Numbered from the stretch's first letter, positions 1 to 11,573 are shown. The stretch is DNA of 64,000 bases from Quercus robur (GCF_932294415.1 NC_065544.1:26263351-26327350), one strand, 5' to 3'. A program made the numbers and translations. The notes: a model not told the origin generated them from the sequence alone.

Positions 1-1337
1 ATGTGGCTGTGTTGGCATTCTCATTCGGCAGCCATGCCTTGTCTCTCTTGACTCTGGTTCACAAATTATCAAAAGCTACTCCAAACGTTCACTTCTCATT
101 CTTAAACACACAAAATTCCAACCATTCAATCTTCTCCACAGCAAAACCAGACGAGTTCTTGCCCAACATAAAAGACTATGATGTGGCCGATGGAGTTCCC
201 GCTGGTCATGTTCTTTCCCCAAACCCTATTGAGGCTGTGGAACTTTTCATTAAGGTCTCGCCACAGAACTTCAAAAGGGGCTTAGAAGTGGCCGTGGCAG
301 AGACTGGTAAGAAAATCTCTTGCTTGATCTCCGATGCATTCTTGACATTTGCTTTGGAGGTTGCTGAGGATTTGCATGTTCCATGGATCCCAATTTGGTT
401 GCCTTTCCCTTGCTCTCTTTCGGCTCATGTTTATACTGACCTTATACGCCAACGTTTTGCCAGTAATAAAGTTAAAGATGCAACCTTGGAATTCATTCCA
501 GGATTGTCTCAAATGCGTGTTTCGGACTTACCTGAGGAGGTGCTATCGGAGAAGTTGGAAAAGTCAACTTTCTCACACATGCTGAGTCAAGTTGGGTTGG
601 TGTTACCACGAGCTAGTGCTGTAGTGCTGAACTTTTATGAAGAACTAAACCCACCTCTTCTCAATCGTGATTTCAAAACGAAGTTTCGAAATGTGCTTAA
701 TGTGGGTCTTTCCACACTATCGCTGCCATCACAGTCAGGTTCGGATTTAACAGGGTGCATATCTTGGTTAGATGAGCAGAAGGAAAGGTCGGTTGCGTAT
801 GTAAGCTTTGGAACTGTGGCTTCACCACCTCAAAATGAGTTAATAGCATTGGCTGAGGCACTGGAAGAGAGTGGAATTCCATTTCTGTGGTCTCTCAAGG
901 ACAAGATAAAGAGCCTCTTGCCCAAAGGGTTTGTTGAGAGAACTGGAATGCAAGGGAAAATAGTGCCATGGACACCGCAGGTAAAAGTTCTAGCTCATTC
1001 TTCAATAGCTGTGTTTATGACTCACTGTGGTAGCAACTCTGTGTCGGAGAGTGTTGCATATGGTGTGCCACTGATCTGCAGGCCGTTCTTTGGTGATCAT
1101 CACATGACTGGAAGAATGGTAGAGGAAGTATGGGGAATTGGTGTCAAAGTTGAGGGTGGAATTCTCACTAAGAGTGGATTGCTCAAGAGCTTGGAACTCA
1201 TTTTGGGACATGAAAATGGGAAGAAGATGAGAGATAAGGCCCAAGCTCTCAAACACACAGTACAAGCGGCTGCTAGCCCGAATGGCACTGCTGCAAAAGA
1301 TTTCATTCATTTGGTGGAGCTAATATCTGTGCCTTAA
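1..1337 (+). CDS. UGT78-like flavonoid/anthocyanidin 3-O-glycosyltransferase, 5'-truncated by window edge
   Basis: A family 1 UDP-sugar glycosyltransferase, expected to be cytosolic and to put a sugar on the 3-hydroxyl of flavonols or anthocyanidins. The frame is open from the first base. The first readable residues, VAVLAFSFGSHA, match the N-terminus of UGT78 enzymes just after the catalytic His; base pair 1-2 (AT) fits a His codon cut by the edge, so only about 10-20 residues are missing. Asp111 (in ISDAF, counted from base 3) fits the His-activating Asp. The 44-residue PSPG box runs from Trp323 (WTPQ) to His366 (FFGDH). Two PSPG positions are unusual: box position 44 is His, not Gln, a change tied to UDP-galactose use in some UGT78 enzymes; box position 22 is Ser, not the usual Trp (HCGSNS). 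No intron or break is seen; the stop is TAA at 1335-1337. The family is firm, the sugar and acceptor are inferred. Confidence 0.9.
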   Translation, partial: VAVLAFSFGSHALSLLTLVHKLSKATPNVHFSFLNTQNSNHSIFSTAKPDEFLPNIKDYDVADGVPAGHVLSPNPIEAVELFIKVSPQNFKRGLEVAVAETGKKISCLISDAFLTFALEVAEDLHVPWIPIWLPFPCSLSAHVYTDLIRQRFASNKVKDATLEFIPGLSQMRVSDLPEEVLSEKLEKSTFSHMLSQVGLVLPRASAVVLNFYEELNPPLLNRDFKTKFRNVLNVGLSTLSLPSQSGSDLTGCISWLDEQKERSVAYVSFGTVASPPQNELIALAEALEESGIPFLWSLKDKIKSLLPKGFVERTGMQGKIVPWTPQVKVLAHSSIAVFMTHCGSNSVSESVAYGVPLICRPFFGDHHMTGRMVEEVWGIGVKVEGGILTKSGLLKSLELILGHENGKKMRDKAQALKHTVQAAASPNGTAAKDFIHLVELISVP

Positions 1338-3247
1338 ACAGTAACACTTGGTGGCGTAGCATGCACATCCGGATTTTTATAAAAACATCTAATTTATAAC
1401 TAAAATTCTATTTTATTTATTTTACCAACTCATTTAACAATATACTCTATATATCTCATTCTTTATATTTCCATATAACTCATTAAAATAATATAAATTG
1501 TCCAATTAAAGTGAGAGAGAAAATATATATATATATATATTTTTTTTTTTTTTAAGTTTGCGAATCATGAACAATAATGTCTAAATATAGATACTTACTG
1601 TTCATAGTTGCTAAAAGTTTTTAGATTTACATGCCTAGGTAAAACTCTTTTTTAGTGTGTCTGTTGCTAAAATAGCTATTTGGGTGTTTTACACCCCTCA
1701 AATGCTAATGCTCTTACAACTTATATGACACTTGGTTTTGTTGGTCTAATAAAAATTCCTCAGTTCACTTTTCGTATTTCAATTTATATTCATCAATCAC
1801 AACTTGTCATATAAGTATAGAGCTATTACAAAAAATTAGAGATTATGTGTGAGAAATAGAAACTCTCTCTTCATTTGATTATTTGATATTTGTTGGTTGC
1901 AATTTGGAATAGTGAGAAAGGTTTGTTGCCGCTTGGTTTTGGTTCTGTGGTTTGGTGATTTGTTCTCTCTTGGTTTGTTGTAACTTTTGGATTTGATTTG
2001 TAGCTCTCTCTTTGGGTTGTGCGCAATTCACATTTGATATTTGGTATACGTATTTGGTATTAGTGAACCTCTGATTCTTTGGTTTTTTATTTATGAGAAA
2101 GAGCTATTTGGGTATATTTGGGATTTGAGTTTGTGAGAGTGCTTTTACACCAATTTATATTATCCCAAATTTGATATAGTGAAAGTTATTCGTCGCTACC
2201 CATGAATGTAGGCTATTGCTGAACCACATAATTTTTGGTGTTTTGCGTCTATTTTTCATTTAGATTAATTTTCTTCGTTCCTATTATTAATTTGGAGATC
2301 TTTCTCAAATCTAAAATATTTTCACAATCAATTTTGGTAAATTTGAACTTTCGCTATTTTTCAACAGCAACTTCTTTTGGAAACTTCAAAAAGGGCAGTA
2401 TATCAAGTTAGAAACACTTGGACAACCAAGTTAACTACAAGGCTGTCCATTATGGGTTGAATCTTGAGTCACAGGTACAGTTAGCAAAATTGAATCACAT
2501 AAGTTATGGAGAAAAATCTATTACGCATAATGTGATTTACATATTTTGCAAAAATATACTAAAAACATGACTTTAAATTACAGTTTTAGTGTATTTGAAT
2601 CGTGAGTGTAAAACGCACTATGTATAATAAATATTGCCCTAAATTTTATATATATATCTCGAGCATTCTTATCTAATATCTGTCGTGGGATTCAAGTACA
2701 AGAGACATCCCATTTGGCTTGATTCTCATCCCATAAATAAAAAAGATACATGACATCCTACCATGTACATAAACTTAGGTTTGTGAGATAATACTATTAT
2801 ATGAATGTACTACCTTCCCATTTTTGAATAAAAAAGAAAAGGACACTATTCTGCAAATCTTTTGGGAGTTCAATAAGCTCATGTACTATATGTCCATGGC
2901 CCAAATTTTATGTATCACAATTCAGATTCATAGCTCTTATGTAACTCTTTCAGCCGTATGTCGCAATAAGTTTGACCTCTTCTTATATACGGTCTACTTC
3001 TTCAGATCCTGGTGATTTTTTTTATGGGAAAAAGGCAAGACAAATCTTTTTGCAATGAAAATTTTGATTGAAGAGGGTATTACCAATTTTATTTTGAGAG
3101 ATCTTTTAAACGTAATTAAACCTATAGCATGCTCTCTTTCTCTTCCCCATTGGGCAATTGCAAAAATTATTGCAAACATTATTAATTTATAGTGTTCTGA
3201 TTCATGTTGGTTGGTAAATCATGTCATCAGAGAAGCAAACTCTTTAG
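1338..3247. other. Intergenic AT-rich region downstream of the UGT
   Basis: No gene is seen. The part just after the stop codon should hold the 3' UTR. It contains an AT-repeat plus T-run at about 1525-1553 and one MITE-like element (listed separately). The rest, about 1714-3247, shows only short chance reading frames. Confidence 0.6.
1359..1713. mobile_element. PIF/Harbinger-type MITE, degraded left end
   Basis: The right end reads, on the minus strand, GAGCATTAGCATTTGAGG, the terminal type also seen in the element at 17463-18591. The left end GCATGCACATCCGG is a decayed form of the same terminus. TTA follows the right end at 1714-1716 and GTA precedes the left end, fitting an imperfect 3-bp target duplication. 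No coding potential is seen. Confidence 0.4.
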
Positions 3248-3790
3248 CTTAGGGCCGACTCTAGGCTTCGGCCACTTAGGTGTAATCCTAGGGCCCCATC
3301 TATTCCAAAATTTATAAAGGGTCCCAAGGCTAACATTACATGAACAAAACAAAAGACCCCTGAAATTGTAATGATGTAATTGAATTTTTCAAAAAGAAAA
3401 AAATTTAGTTGGGTCTTACTCTTCTTTTTTTTTTTTTTTTTTTCCTTCCTGTCTTGAAGACCCCCATAATATTGAGCCAATATAAATCCAACCCAATTGA
3501 AATTGTAAACTGTTTCACCAAAAAATAAATTGTTATAAGTATGCTGAATATATAATCACTAATAATCAATTTTCCTAACAACTTATAAAAGATATGTTAA
3601 TAAAACTTAAATACAAAAATCTAATTAGCAATTAGTCATCTCAAAAAATAAGAAGAATTGTTTTTAAACCAAAACAAAAATATAATATAGAAAGTATATT
3701 AAAAAATATTTAATAGATATATAAATATTTAAAAAATACCCTCTCAAATTTATTGCCTAAGACCTTAAAATGTATTTGCAAATTGTAATA
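3248..3790 (-). mobile_element. hAT-type non-autonomous remnant, same family as 14862-15632
   Basis: The left end (GGGCCGACTCTAGGC, then CTTAGG and CCTAGGGCCCC motifs) lines up with the right end of the element at 14862-15632 read on the minus strand. The opposite end is worn, with only GCCTAAGACC-like sequence near 3758 left. No target duplication was found. The inside is A/T-rich and non-coding. Confidence 0.4.
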
Positions 3791-4444
3791 ACTGGTTCCA
3801 AAACTAATAATAATAGTCATGAAAGGCAACCAAAAAAAAAAAAAAAAGATCGATATTTTTTAAGGGCAACTTAATTAGTAATTTTGATATTGGGTTAGTA
3901 ATACTAATATATATACACTAGGTTAAAAACTCAGCCACCATTATACTCATTAGTGACTTCTAACGATTCCAAAGAGAGGAGGCAGAGATTTACACATTTC
4001 AGATTATGAAGATAACAGGTTTTGTGCGCTTGAGAGGAGCTTAGAAATTTGGGATAAAATTGGACTTGTAATAATTAGTATATTTTTGTTGTCTAGTACT
4101 TTACACACATGGGGATTGGATTTTTGCTTCCATTAAACTTGGGGATCTTTTGGAAATTGAATGGTTGAAGGTTAGCTTTGGATTTATTTGATATCATTTT
4201 TTTTAAGAATAATTATTAGTATGTAAGAAGGCCTTGCATATTTGTAAGGTGAAATGTGGACCGTTGTCGTGTGCCTAATTCATTCATTGGGTTAGGCGCA
4301 TGACAGTATTGAACCACTACTGCTTTGGCTTGTGATGATGGGTCTTTGTCTTTATGTATGGGGAAGAATTACCATCTCCTTACTCTTGATTCCTCTTTAT
4401 TTTCGTGTTTTGAGTAGTAAAATTGATGACTTTTTCTCGTTTAG

Positions 4445-4600
4445 TCCACAACATACATTTCCACAATATTTTTATAATAAATCATAAGTATTAATCTAAC
4501 ATAAAAATTATTTTTTTCCTACTAATAACAATTTGTAACAACGCTACTTATAATTTATTGTGAAAGTTTGAAAATGTTATGAATATAACATTTTTTTTCT
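4445..4600. mobile_element. Short inverted-repeat MITE in the copy A 5' flank
   Basis: The two halves are roughly inverted: CACAATATTTTTATAATAAATC on the left and TTATTGTGAAAG...GAATATAACAT on the right. It resembles the better preserved element at 26688-26855 upstream of copy C. Ends and target duplication are not clear. Confidence 0.35.
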
Positions 4601-4802
4601 TTTTTCTTTTTTATAGTGTTACAGTGGTTTGAATTAAAAAGGCAAAAGAAACAAACACTTCTTTTCAATGGTAATTTGTTTCTCCATATTCCATAGTAGA
4701 GAATTGAAAAGAATCAAAACCCCTTTTAATTAGCACATGGATCGACTTGTGCTGATGTGCATGTGCATCATAACTTCCTCTCTACAATTACTTTATCCAG
4801 CA

Positions 4803-4808
4803 CACGTG
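4803..4808. promoter_or_regulatory. G-box/ABRE core upstream of copy A
   Basis: CACGTG within CACACGTGTC, about 350 bp before the copy A start codon. ACGTGTC-type motifs bind bZIP factors of the ABA response, and the founding HVA22 gene of barley is ABA-induced through an ABRE. The site is kept in copy B (11568) and changed in copy C (CACCCGTGTC near 26015). Function is inferred. Confidence 0.45.
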
Positions 4809-5156
4809 TCATCATTCAAACCTATTTTGTTCTGCAATGGCCTACACGGGCGAGTAGCAAAAATCATAATTGGTTTTCCTTTCTCATGTATATGACTACG
4901 ATGAAAGAAGAGCATCGTCATCTCATGGCATCAAACTTACTTTACGTAATGAGAAAGATACCGAAAGGTCATCTCTGCTTCCAAGAAGAATAAGCGGACT
5001 TTACTCTTTCACTGCCTTTTTTTTTTTACATTCCTGTTTCTAAGTTGTAACGTTTTGTCTTTTCTTTTTCCCATTCTTCTCACCACTTCAATCATCTTTT
5101 GCTTCGAGTTGCTGGAGACTCAAGAGAAAGACCACACCAGAGTGTTGTGTTTAGAG

Positions 5157-8100
5157 ATGGGTTTCGTGGGCTATCTCTTCTTTGCATTGAAATGCTTTGA
5201 TCACCTATTTGCATGGTATATCTCTGCTTTCTTTTTCTTTTTTTCAAACTGAAATGGCTTTCATGGGTTATGTCTTATTTCTCTCAAAATACTCAGAATT
5301 ATTGTTCTCTAATTTATGATTAGGGTTTACACACACACCCTATTTTACACATTTTTATTACACACACGTGAATACACTGTAGGTGATTTTCTCTGTTTAA
5401 TTTCACATGTTTATACTTTCTTCTTCTCTTGTCACGTACTTGCAGGCCTCTCTTCTCTTTGGGGTATCCTTTGTAAGTATCTCTCTCTTACATGTGTAGT
5501 TTCTTTCACTCCTTTTGTTATATATATATATATATAGGTGGAAGGGGTGGTGATGATGATAATGATGATTGTATTCTCAATAGATGTGCTTCGATTTGTG
5601 CTATTGAGAGTAACTCGAATTCGGACACTCGGAAGTTGATCGCTTATTGGGTTTTCTATTCGTTGATTTCACTCTTCGAGCATGCTTTCATGAAGCTTCT
5701 TGAGTGGTAATTTTGTTAGCCTCCATTATATGTTTCTGTTTGGTTGCCTTATTGCCTTGCCCCTATAAGTATCCATTTGTTTATTGTATATATATCTAAA
5801 GCTTTTAAATTTTGTGGGAACCATATATAGATTGATCGTTGATTATAGTAAGGTTTCAGAAAAATTCACTTGTGCATTTTTTGACAAGTTTTTTTAACTT
5901 TGTTTACGTTCTTCATTGATTTCCCAAATCAGTTATGCATTTCAGTCCCTGAAATTGTATTGAATGGTATACTAAATTGAAAAGTGAATATAAGTAAAGC
6001 ATTTTGTTCGTTCTGGATTTTCACAATCAGCAATTGACAACTGCTTTCAGAATCCTCATAGTTCAGTCATTTTATGAAGAATTGGAGAATCATGTTTCAT
6101 AATTTTCAATGTTCTTCATCATCATTCAAATTTTGCATTATTTACTTGGTTTTTCTAACTTTTAGTAGCTCTTTCTGTGTCCATATCAGGCTACCATTCT
6201 GGCCTCACATGAAGCTAATGATCATGTACTGGTTGATGATTCCTCACTTCGGCAATGCTCTCTATTTCTATGAACTCCTTGTCCAACCCTGTCTCTCCTT
6301 GGTACCACAAATTGTCATCAACTTGTTCAATGAGTGGAAGGAGCCTTGTCTAAAGAGAGATGGCTTTCCTACTGAGGCAGCTGAGAGATACCAGAAACAG
6401 AATGAATCTGAAGCTTCAGAGGAACTTATTTCTAGTGATGAGGTATGTCAGGGGTAGTAATTAGGCTGGTAAGTGGGGCTGAGATTGCATGGCTAGTTAA
6501 TCTCTGATTAGAAGATTTATCACTGGATCAGTTTGAATGAGAATTACCCTGTACTTGAGGAATCGTTTTGTGTCTACATATATGTGCGGATAAGGTTCAA
6601 ATACATGTAAACTATAGGGTTTAGGTATGAATGTAAGGCGAACCCACAACTGAGGTTAGGAAGATTGTACAAACATATATATCTGTGATTAATGTTTGAG
6701 TGTGATAGCATCTATCTGTAGTATCTTATAATCAAGCTTATTTTTAAGTTCAAATTTCTTTGAAATTTAATTAGGCTATTGAGATGTTATTCTGAAGGCG
6801 GGAAAGAAAAACCACTAGTACTTTTTTTTTTTTTTTTTTATAGCAAAAACCACTAGTACTTGTTTCTTCATTATAATAAATTAATTAACTCATAAACTTC
6901 CTTATGAGCTTATCTTCTCATTTATCTTAAATGATTCTTAATTCAGTCAAAGTCCATAGAGAACAATGTCGGGCAGAAAGAAGACAAAGATGTTGAAGTA
7001 ACAGAAGAAAATGAAGATGTTGAATTAACAGAAAAAAATGAAGTTGCTGCAATTGAGAGGGTAAGTTCTCCTTTTCTATTTACTTGGAAGGTCATAATAC
7101 AATATTTGGGCATTTCTTGAGGGGTGAAAAGGTTTATGAATTTCGAATATGGATAGAAACATTCACTCGTAAAGGAGAAAAAAAAAAAAAAAAAAAAAAC
7201 CAAAAAACAAAACAAAACAAAAGAAGAAGGGAATATGCATAGAAACCATGTTGCTTGAGACTATGTCAAAACATGATTTGGACATGATTGGTTAATGAAT
7301 TTGGAGTTGTAATAAATGAACTCATAAGCGTGTGGAATATATATATATTGGAATTAAAGAAATAAAAGTATTGGTAGTGTTGATTGTACATTATATTGCA
7401 ATTAGATACCTATTTTCTGTTCACATATAAATCATTAAGGCAGGCCTTTTCCTCGGTAAATGTATGTATCACAACTATCAATCACTATTGTTAATTTCTG
7501 TTTAATTTGCTGCACTTTTAGGTTACTCCCATAGAGTCCACCCTTGTTCAGACTGGGAAAACCACAGAGACACTTACAGATATGAATGTAACCTCAAAGA
7601 GTACACCTGATTTCACTGAAGTCCAAAGAAAAATTTCCCTACTTCAACACCAAAGAAACATGAACATACAAAGACAAAAGAAATGTGCATCCAGTAATGG
7701 ATTGAAAGAGGAAGTTAATATAAAACAATGGGATGTGCATGGCCTGCAAATTAATTCTACGAAAATTGTTCAGGGCACTCGATCTCCGCTATTATGTTAC
7801 ATATGTAACGTATGGTGCCCCAGTAAAGATAACTTGGATGCTCACCTTAACGAAAAGAAGCACTTGGCCCGGATTCAGGAATTAGCAGATTTTGTAGAAG
7901 GTCAGCATGCCTAAATTACTTTGGCAATTTAGATTAAAAGCTGACAAATCTTAGTAGTTTGGTGACTAAGATTGATGACAACTTTGTTTCGTGAGTTTGG
8001 GATTTTTTTTTTTTTTTTTAAGTTATTTGGTTGTGTTGCATTTTGAAGTAACAGAAGAAAACAAAGATGTTGAAGTAACAGAAGAAAATGAAGATGTTGA

Positions 8101-10571
8101 AGTAACAGAAAAAAATGAAGTTGCTACAATTGAGAGGGTAAGTTCTCCTTTTCTATTTACTTGGAAGGTCATAATATATGTGGGCATTTCTTGAGGGGTG
8201 AAAAGGTTTATGAATTTTGAATATGGTTAGGAAGATTGTACAAACATATATATCTGTGCTTAATGTTTAGTGTGATAGCATCTGTAGTATCTTATAATCA
8301 AGCTTATTTTTAAGTTCAAATTTCTTCGAAATTTAATTGAGCCATTGAGATGTTATTCTAAAGGCGGGAAAGAAAAACCATTAGTAGTTGTTTCTTCATT
8401 ATAATAAATTATTTAACTCATAAACTTCCTGATGAGCTTATCTTCTCATTTATTTTAAATGATTCTTAATTCAGTCAAAGTCCATAGAGAACAATGTCGG
8501 TCAGAAAGAAGACAAAGATGTTGAAGTAACAGAAGAAAATGAAGATGTTGAAGTAACAGAAGAAAACGAAGATGTTGAAGTAACAGAAAAAAATGAAGTT
8601 GCTGCAATTGAGAGGGTAAGTTCTCCTTTTCTATTTACTTGGAAGGTCATAATACAATATGTGGGCATTTCTTGACGGGTGAAAAGGTTTCTGAATTTCG
8701 AATATGGTTAGGAAGATTGTACAAACATATATATCTGTGCTTAATGTTTGAGTGTGATAGCATCTGTAGTATCTTATAATCAAGCTTATTTTTAAATTCA
8801 AATTTCTTCGAAATTTAATTGGGCCATTGGGATGTTATTCTAAAGGCGAGAAAGAAAACCATTAGTAGTTGTTTCTTCACTATAATAAATTATTTAACTC
8901 ATAAAGTTCCTGATGAGCTTATCTTCTCATTTATTTTAAATGATTCTTAATTCAGTCAAAGTCCATAGAGAACAATGTTGGTCAGAAAGAAGACAAAGAT
9001 GTTGAAGTAACAAAAGAAAACGAAGATGTTGAAGTAACAGAAGAAAATGAAGATGTTGAAGTAACAGAAAAAAATAATGAAGTTGCTGCAATTAAGGGGG
9101 TAAGTTCTCCTTTTCTATTTACTTGGAAGGTCATAATACAATATGTGGGCATTTCTTGAGGGGTGAAAAGGTTTATGAAATTCGAATATGGTTAGGAAGA
9201 TTGTACAAACATACATATCTATTCTTAATGTTTGAGTGTGATAGCATCTGTAGTATCTTATAATCAAGCTTATTTTAAGTTCAAATTTCTTTGAAATTTA
9301 ATTAGGCCGTTGAGATGTTATTCAGAAGGCAAGAAAGAAAAACCATTAGTACTTGTTTCTTCATTATAATTAATTATTTAACTCATAAACTTCCTGATGA
9401 GCTTATCTTCTCATTTATCTTAAATGATTCTTAATTCAGTCAAAGTCCATAGAGGACAATGTTGAGCAGAAGGAAGACAAAGATGTTGAAGTAACAGAAG
9501 AAAACGAAGATGTTGAAGTAACAGAAGAAAATGAAGATGTTGGAGTAACAGAAAAAAATGAAGTTGTTGCAATTGAGAGGGTAAGTTCTCCTTTTCTATT
9601 TACTTGGAAGGTCATAATACAATATGTGGGCATTTCTTGAGGGGTGAAAAGGTTTATGAATTTCGAATATGGATAGAAACATTCACTCATAAAGGAGAAA
9701 AAAAATAAAAAACAAAAACAAAAAACAAAACAAAACAAAAGAAGAAGAAGGGAATATGCATAGAAACCGTGTTGCTTGAGACTATGTCAAAACATGATTT
9801 GGACATGATTGGTTAATGAATTTGGAGTTGTAATAAATGAACTCATAAGCGTGTGGAATATATATATATATATATATATTGGAATTAAAGAAATAAAAGT
9901 ATTGGTAGTGTTGATCGTACATTATATTGCAGTTAGATACCTATTTTCCTTATCACATTTAAATCATTAAGGCAGGTCTTTTCCTAGTAAATGTATGTAT
10001 CACAACTATCAATCACTATTGTTAATTTCTGTTTAATTTGCTGCACTTTTAGGTTACTCCCATAGAGTCCACCCTTGTTCAGACTGGGAAAAGCATAGAG
10101 ACACTTACAGATATGAATGTAACCTCAAAGAGTACACCTGATTTCACTAAAGTTCAGAAAGAGTGGGCTTGTGCTATATGTAAGGTCACAATCCAAAGTG
10201 AGACAACTTTGAATTCCCACCTTCAAGGAAAGAGACACAAGGCAAATTGTGAGGTGCTGAAAGCAATTACCAGAGCCAAAAAGAAAAATTTCCCTACTTC
10301 AACAACAAAGAAACATGAACAGACACAGACACAAAAGAAATGTCCATCCAGCAATGGGTTGAAAGAGGAAGTTAATATAAAACAATGGGATGTGCATGGC
10401 CTGCAAATAAATTCTAAGAAAATTGTTCAGGACACTCGATCTCCTCTATCGTGTTACATATGTAACCTAAGGTGCCCCAATAAAGATCACTTGGATGGTC
10501 ACCTTAAGGGAAAGAAGCACTTGGCCCGGATTCGGGAATTGGCAAATTTTGTAGAAGGTCAGCATGCCTAA
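5157..10571 (+). CDS. HVA22-domain protein with C-terminal C2H2 fingers, copy A (amplified linker exons)
   Basis: The TB2/DP1/HVA22 domain (ER-membrane shaping, REEP/Yop1-like) is followed by an acidic linker and U1/dsRNA-type C2H2 fingers. Exons by splice sites and homology: 5157-5215, 5446-5472, 5584-5706, 6190-6442, 6947-7060, then last exon 7522-7914 (stop TAA). This gives 322 residues with one finger only (CYIC...H...H); the first finger has been deleted. Downstream lie three more copies of the linker exon (8475-8615, 8956-9099, 9440-9580), a truncated one (ending 8137), and a second last exon (10053-10571) with both fingers. All these exons are phase 0, so skipping 7522-7914 and splicing on would give about 506 residues in frame. 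The domain core includes LFSLGYP, SLISLFEHAF and PFWPHMKLM. Start chosen by match to copies B-D. Which form is expressed cannot be told. Confidence 0.75.
6655..9670 (+). repeat. Tandem ~483-bp units carrying the linker exon of copy A
   Basis: A unit of intron, linker exon and intron recurs: the landmark TTAGGAAGATTGTAC lies at about 6655, 8226, 8708 and 9192, the last three spaced 482-484 bp apart. Each unit carries one phase-0 linker exon ending in GAGAGG/GTAAGT or a close variant. Inside the exons a 27-bp unit encoding EDVEVTEEN is itself repeated one to three times. The units are very alike, so the amplification is recent relative to the split from copy B. Confidence 0.85.
7915..8137 (+). 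pseudogene. Truncated linker-exon copy fused to a 3' UTR
   Basis: The 3' UTR sequence after the first last exon (TTTGGTGACTAAGATTGATG at 7957) runs directly at about 8045 into the middle of a linker exon (DVEVTEEN repeat) that ends at 8137 with GTAAGT. It has no acceptor site of its own. This is the duplication breakpoint: the tail of one gene copy joined to the inside of another. Confidence 0.7.
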
Positions 10572-11470
10572 ATTACTTTGGCAATTTAGATTAACAACTG
10601 ACAAATCTTAGTAGTTTGGTGACTAAGATTGATGACAACTTTGTTTTGTGAGTTTGGGAATTTTTTTTTTTTCTTTTTTAAGTTATTTGGTTGTGTTGCA
10701 TTTTAAAGTCTCACTTATATACTCATCTTTCAACAAAAAAGACAATCCAGAGTACACCGTAATTTTGGGTGTTGACTGCATAGACTTTCACGATTTCTTC
10801 ATTAGGAATGGTAGATATTGCATATTAACTTAAAACTAGCTTATAACCTTATGCATATACATGGATATATTTAAAAATATATAATAAGATGCATAATATA
10901 TTTTATATATATATATATATATAATTTAAATACTATTGATTGTCATTTTTATATTTTGTTAACTCTTTAAAAAAATTTGTAAGGATATTATTAGGTATAA
11001 AATGTAAATTGTCATTTTTTTATATTATTGTGAAACCCTTTTTTTTTTTTACGATTTATTTATTCTAGACTATTTGATTTTTGTACTTAATAATTCACTT
11101 ATATGAATATTTATGATGTGGTTTCATATTTGATTCTAAAATTAAGAAATAAAACTCTTTAAAAATAAATAATTTAAGACACATGGTACAAAATTAGAAT
11201 TTTAATTTGGAATTTTAACTTGAATTTCTTCCAATTTCACCTATTATTATATATATAGATTTAAGAATTTTTTTATTTTGATAAAATATTTGAATCACGA
11301 AAATCTTTGTTAAAAATACCAAAAAGTATTAATTAAGTTACCACAAGACTCTTGTCAACTTTAATCAGAATGAATAATTATATGGTTTAAGAACCATTTA
11401 CGCAATTAACCCAAAAAGAAAGAAAAACTTCTTTTCAAACGTAATTTGCTTCTCAATATTCCATAATAGC
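10572..11470. other. Intergenic region between copies A and B
   Basis: The first 260 bp is 3' UTR and flank shared with copy A's first last exon. The remainder is very AT-rich, with an AT microsatellite near 10902-10922. About 11290-11400 resembles 18905-18990 after copy B, so the 3' flank was duplicated as well. No gene is seen. Confidence 0.6.
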
Positions 11471-11573
11471 ACGTGTATCATGCATCTTGTGCATGTGCAT
11501 CTCTACTTTCCGTACGAGGAGAACATCTATACTCACCAACTGTTGGAGAATTCTACTTTATCAAGCACACGTG
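11470..11573. promoter_or_regulatory. Two G-box/ABRE cores upstream of copy B
   Basis: CACGTG at 11470-11475 (GCACGTGTA) and at 11568-11573 (CACACGTGTCAC), 370-475 bp before the copy B start codon. The second is in the same place as the copy A site. Paired ABRE-like elements are typical of ABA-responsive promoters, but activity here is inferred. Confidence 0.45.

Larger units (their letters stand above)
3993..5156 (+). repeat. Duplicated 5' flank of HVA22-zinc-finger copy A
   Basis: This stretch upstream of copy A is recognisably repeated upstream of copy C in two pieces (about 21660-22031 and 25915-27054, split by a hAT element). Its last 400 bp is also repeated upstream of copy B (about 11430-11943). 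Shared landmarks are TTGAAGGTTAG near 4165 and 21820, and the ACGRGCGAGTAGSAAAAA block at about 4847, 11609 and 26041. The promoter was therefore duplicated with the gene. Confidence 0.7.

Noticed and set aside
3-5. Start of the UGT at base 3
   Set aside because: The codon is GTG, and the alignment to UGT78 proteins shows more residues upstream, so the true start lies outside the window.
6655-9670. CRISPR-like or satellite array
   Set aside because: The regular units are exon-intron duplications of a plant gene with splice sites, and the genome is eukaryotic.
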